Source of the DNA: Gammaproteobacteria bacterium
GTDB lineage: Bacteria > Pseudomonadota > Gammaproteobacteria > UBA9214
Assembly: GCA_029864225.1 (NCBI GenBank)
Contig: JAOTTU010000104.1
Span: 1 to 6,917 of the forward strand
DNA length: 6,917 nt
Reading direction: 5' to 3'
Below are positions 4,636-6,917 of this stretch, one piece after another. Position numbers and translations under genes: made by a program. Every line of letters begins with the position of its first letter. Position 1 is the first letter of the stretch. Below the pieces are notes generated by a model. The model had not been told where the DNA came from, searched no databases, and saw only the letters and a program-made list of their open reading frames with translations.

Positions 4636-6100
4636 CATGGAACATCAAAAGACCTGCAGCAGATGGATTGCGGTACTCGCGCAGGCACTGGCCGTTGTTC
4701 TGCTGGCGCTGGCACTAAGTCCGGCGGCGACGGCCGAGGAGGCTGATGCCATGCAATCACAGGGAACGCTGGAACCCCAGCCGCTCATGAAGGACGGGAA
4801 AATATCGCTCACTCTGCGCGATGTTCCCATCTCCGAGGTGATGGAGATGCTATCGCGGACGTCACGGACAAATATCCTCCTCTCGGAGGGCGTCATCGGA
4901 ACGGTCTCGGTGAACCTGTACAACGTGGATGCCGACGAGGCGATCCACTCAATCGCCAGGGCTGCCGGTTTTGAAGTCGAGAAACGGCGTGGCAGTTATT
5001 TCATCGTACGCCGCAACGAGGCCGGCAAACACGCGCCTGGCGGACCGACACAGCTGCGCACCTTCAAGGTCCAGTATTCAGATCCTGTCGCCATTGCCGG
5101 CATTCTCGAAAACTATCTTTCCAGTATCGGGCAGATCACAACGCTGCCCGAACGCAAATTGATCGTCGTCGAAGACACACCACATTTCATCGATCGCATA
5201 GCGGCGCTGCTGACCAAGCTCGACAAAAAGCCCATGCAGATCCTCATCGAGGCCAAGATCCTGGAAATCGGTCTGAAAGACACCGAATCCTTCGGCCTCG
5301 ACTGGTCAAGGCTGTTCGAAGCCGATAACGGCAGCGGTATATTCGGCGTGCAGGGCCTGTCCAACCCCGGGTCGCCTGGCCTGTTCTTCGAACTCGTGAC
5401 ACCGGATGTTGAGCTGTTTCTCGAAATGCTCCGTACTCGCGACCGCCTGCGTACCCTGTCGACACCGAAGTTACTGGCGCTCGAGGGCCACGAGGCCGAG
5501 ACCATTATCGGTGACCGCCTCGGTTATAACGTCACCACCACCATCGACGGCGTGACCACCACGTCTACCGAATTCCTGGAATCCGGCGTCATCCTCAAGG
5601 TCAAGCCCTCGGTCGACGAACAGAACCGGATACTGCTCAACATCCATCCCGAGGTCAGCACCGGCTCGGTCTCGGATGATGGTATACCGAACCAGACGAC
5701 CACCGAGGTGTCCACCACCATGCTGGTGGACAGCGGCCAGACCGCCTTCATCGGCGGCCTGATCAAGCGCAGCGCCCAGCAGACCCGCGAGGGCGTGCCC
5801 GTATTGGGCGACCTGCCCGTGTTGGGCGGACTGTTTTCCAACCGCGCCATCAGCAGCGTCAACACCGAACTGGTGGTTCTGATCACGCCATACATCATCG
5901 ATAACGACAAGGTCGCCATAGACCAGGGCATGAGGCAGCGTGTCAACAGCATAGCCCAGGACCTCGAGGTGCAACCCGTGAAGATCAACCGGAATCTCGA
6001 AAAACTGGACTATTTCGAGGACATGATCGACCGCGGAACGACCGAAGCGCAGGCAGCGAACAGTAACAACGCCCCTCTTTATTCCATTCTCGACGACTAG
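4628..6100 (+). CDS. Secretin (outer-membrane pore), compact MshL/GspD-like, without AMIN domains
   Basis: This 490-residue protein should form the multimeric gated outer-membrane pore of the pilus or secretion machine. A signal peptide ends near residue 36 (LSPAATA, then EE). An STN/N0 domain follows at about 57-128 (ISLTLRDVPISEVMEMLSR to GSYFIVRR), one N1 domain at 143-200 (LRTFKVQYSDPVAIAGILEN to IDRIAALLTKLDKK), and the secretin core at about 203-424. The core shows ILIEAKILEI, the Thr-rich gate region (301-314), the signature VPVLGDLPVLGGLFSNR at 390-406 and ELVVLITPYII at 414-424. A 66-residue acidic tail (425-490) follows. Classical PilQ has AMIN peptidoglycan-binding domains and more N-domains; none are present. 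Two starts are possible, 4628 (overlapping the previous stop by 8 nt) and 4637 (1 nt after it); neither has a good Shine-Dalgarno, so coupled translation is likely. It is the last gene of the operon. Confidence 0.93.
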   Translation: MISMEHQKTCSRWIAVLAQALAVVLLALALSPAATAEEADAMQSQGTLEPQPLMKDGKISLTLRDVPISEVMEMLSRTSRTNILLSEGVIGTVSVNLYNVDADEAIHSIARAAGFEVEKRRGSYFIVRRNEAGKHAPGGPTQLRTFKVQYSDPVAIAGILENYLSSIGQITTLPERKLIVVEDTPHFIDRIAALLTKLDKKPMQILIEAKILEIGLKDTESFGLDWSRLFEADNGSGIFGVQGLSNPGSPGLFFELVTPDVELFLEMLRTRDRLRTLSTPKLLALEGHEAETIIGDRLGYNVTTTIDGVTTTSTEFLESGVILKVKPSVDEQNRILLNIHPEVSTGSVSDDGIPNQTTTEVSTTMLVDSGQTAFIGGLIKRSAQQTREGVPVLGDLPVLGGLFSNRAISSVNTELVVLITPYIIDNDKVAIDQGMRQRVNSIAQDLEVQPVKINRNLEKLDYFEDMIDRGTTEAQAANSNNAPLYSILDD

Positions 6101-6136
6101 CCTGGCAGGCCGCTGACGCAGCTTCCGCCCAGGCAC

Positions 6137-6204
6137 AGTCGCGCCTGCGAGGCGTTCCTACTGCAATTTCACCGACCTTTGTAAGCGCCTCGCTGGCGCG
6201 ATTA
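6137..6204. repeat. REP doublet (REPIN-like), two inverted copies
   Basis: The left copy (6137-6161, minus strand) reads GTAGGAACGCCTCGC then AGGCGCGACT. The right copy (6181-6204, plus strand) reads GTAAGCGCCTCGC then TGGCGCGATT. They agree at 16 of 19 core positions and face each other across a 19-nt spacer. Each also folds alone: CGCCT-GCG-AGGCG (6142-6154) and GCGCC-TCGCT-GGCGC (6185-6199). A GTAG head next to a hairpin is the feature recognised by RAYT enzymes; the left copy has it, the right has GTAA. Inverted REP pairs of this kind are called REPINs or BIMEs. It lies between convergent genes. Confidence 0.75.
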
Positions 6205-6254
6205 TCCGCACGGAAACACATGGAAAGATTACGTCGGAAATGTGAATCAAAGTG

Positions 6255-6329
6255 GCAGGTTGGGCAAAGCATAGCGTGCCCAACACTGTATTTTGATGGG
6301 CACGGCCTGACGGCCTTTGCCCATCCTAC
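6255..6329. repeat. Second REP-like doublet with TGGGCAAAG...CGTGCCCA stems
   Basis: The left unit has GTTGGGCA (6259-6266) pairing with TGCCCAAC (6277-6284). The right unit has GATGGGCA (6295-6302) pairing with TGCCCATC (6318-6325), plus an inner GGCC-TGAC-GGCC stem (6304-6315). The reverse complement of the right unit aligns with the left one through TGGGCAAAG and CGTGCCCA, so the two are inverted copies. The right unit has a GTAGG head (minus strand, 6325-6329); the left has GCAGG (6255-6259). The stem sequence differs from the neighbouring doublet, so this is a separate family. Similar TAGGTTGGGC-type repeats are familiar from many proteobacteria. The hairpins may also stop transcription between the convergent genes, though no strong U-tract follows. 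Confidence 0.7.
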
Positions 6330-6371
6330 GGGGGTAAAATCCAGCAATTAGCACTAAGTCGAATTAACAAC

Positions 6372-6917
6372 CTAGGCGGTGGCGATCATCTTGGCACCAG
6401 CGATTGCCAGCACCAAGGCCAACACCTTGCGCAGGTGCATCGGCGCCAGGCGGCGCGCACCCAGCTCTGACCCAATCAATCCGCCAACAAGGGCCGTGAC
6501 CACCAGTATCGGGATACCGGCCGGCCAGTGCGTTGTGGTGCTGGCATAGCCGGCCAGTGCCGCAACGGAATTCAGCAGAATGAAGGCCGCGGCAATAGGG
6601 ACGCTGCCACGCATACTGGCCCAGTGAAGCAGCAGCAACAGCGGACTGAGAAAGATCCCTCCCCCGACACCGGTCAGACCCGATACCAGACCGAGTATGG
6701 CACCGACCGGCAGCGAGACCCACAGCGAAGGCGCCTGAATGCGGTCACTGTCACCCCCTTCCCGTAACACACTCCACATTGCCAGCAGCAGTGCGAGCCC
6801 TACCATGACGTGGTAGGCACTGGAATTGATGGTATAGGCGCCACCGATGAACGCCATGGGAATCGAGGCCAGCGCAAACGGCATGAACAGACGCCAGCTG
6901 AACGGACCGACCCGGGA
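6372..6917 (-). CDS. TauE/SafE-family membrane permease, C-terminal part, cut by window edge
   Basis: About 181 residues are visible, ending at TAG (minus strand, 6374-6372) and continuing open past the window edge; an internal methionine at 6884 is not the likely start because the frame continues upstream with family-like sequence (PFSWRLFMPFALASIP). The protein is almost entirely hydrophobic helices. The second-repeat signature GLVSGLTGVGGGIFLSPLLL is present, as is the GGLIGSELGARRLAPMHLRKV helix end near the C-terminus. TauE/SafE proteins are inner-membrane permeases linked to export of sulfite, sulfoacetate or related organosulfur anions, but substrates within the family vary, so the substrate here is unknown. 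It is convergent with the secretin operon and probably functionally unrelated. Confidence 0.88.
   Translation of the reverse strand, partial: SRVGPFSWRLFMPFALASIPMAFIGGAYTINSSAYHVMVGLALLLAMWSVLREGGDSDRIQAPSLWVSLPVGAILGLVSGLTGVGGGIFLSPLLLLLHWASMRGSVPIAAAFILLNSVAALAGYASTTTHWPAGIPILVVTALVGGLIGSELGARRLAPMHLRKVLALVLAIAGAKMIATA

Noticed and set aside
6101..6133. Terminator directly after the secretin stop (CCTGG...CCAGG with inner GCTG-ACG-CAGC)
   Set aside because: The outer and inner stems are short and interrupted, and no U-tract follows.
5471..6136. Long minus-strand reading frame of 221 codons opposite the secretin gene
   Set aside because: It is a shadow of the GC-rich secretin gene: low-complexity, histidine- and glycine-rich, with no recognisable domain.
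6259..6325. Classical rho-independent terminators for the convergent genes
   Set aside because: The stems are strong but lack U-tracts on either strand, and their mutual similarity is better explained as a repeated REP-like element.
1..6917. CRISPR array, tRNA or rRNA genes, toxin-antitoxin pair, phage genes
   Set aside because: No direct repeat-spacer pattern, tRNA-like fold, rRNA sequence, or small paired genes were seen.

Overview
The window looks like part of a GC-rich gammaproteobacterial chromosome. The reasons are the PilM/N/O/P/secretin gene order, the gammaproteobacterial-style REP/RAYT elements and the general protein character. I cannot name a genus. The gene identities rest on motifs read by eye, without database searches.

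Layout. (1) Positions 1-333, minus strand: the N-terminal part of a REP-associated tyrosine transposase (RAYT), cut by the window edge. (2) Positions 334-549: a non-coding stretch with a perfect 20-bp palindrome before the RAYT start, a C-rich/G-quadruplex-capable tract, and a strong match to a sigma-28 (FliA) flagellar promoter. (3) Positions 550-1707: a six-helix membrane diguanylate cyclase with an exact GGDEF motif and no RxxD inhibitory site. (4) Positions 1708-1952: a non-coding stretch with a weak terminator-like hairpin, a second FliA-type promoter match, and an 8-bp inverted repeat at the predicted start of the transcript. (5) Positions 1953-6100: five tightly packed genes, namely a PilM-like actin-fold protein, a PilN-like protein, a PilO/GspM/MshJ-like protein, a small PilP/MshK-like protein and a compact secretin. 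Together they form the inner-membrane alignment platform plus outer-membrane pore of a type IV pilus or type II secretion-like machine. (6) Positions 6101-6371: an intergenic region between convergent genes with two different REP-type inverted doublets. (7) Positions 6372-6917, minus strand: the C-terminal half of a TauE/SafE-family permease, open at the window edge.

How the parts may work together. The most interesting reading is that both the cyclase and the pilM-secretin operon carry FliA-type promoters, each with an 11-nt spacer and each placed upstream of the right start codon. If so, a c-di-GMP producer and the envelope-spanning core of a pilus-like machine would be switched on late in the flagellar cascade, tying motility to surface attachment. 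The operon has no motor ATPase, platform protein or pilin in the window, so those must come from elsewhere. The absence of AMIN domains in the secretin and the small sizes of the last genes fit an MSHA-like (MshI-J-K-L) machine better than a classical PilM-Q twitching pilus. The RAYT gene and the REP doublets about 6 kb away are a plausible enzyme-substrate relationship, though the two doublet families need not both belong to it.
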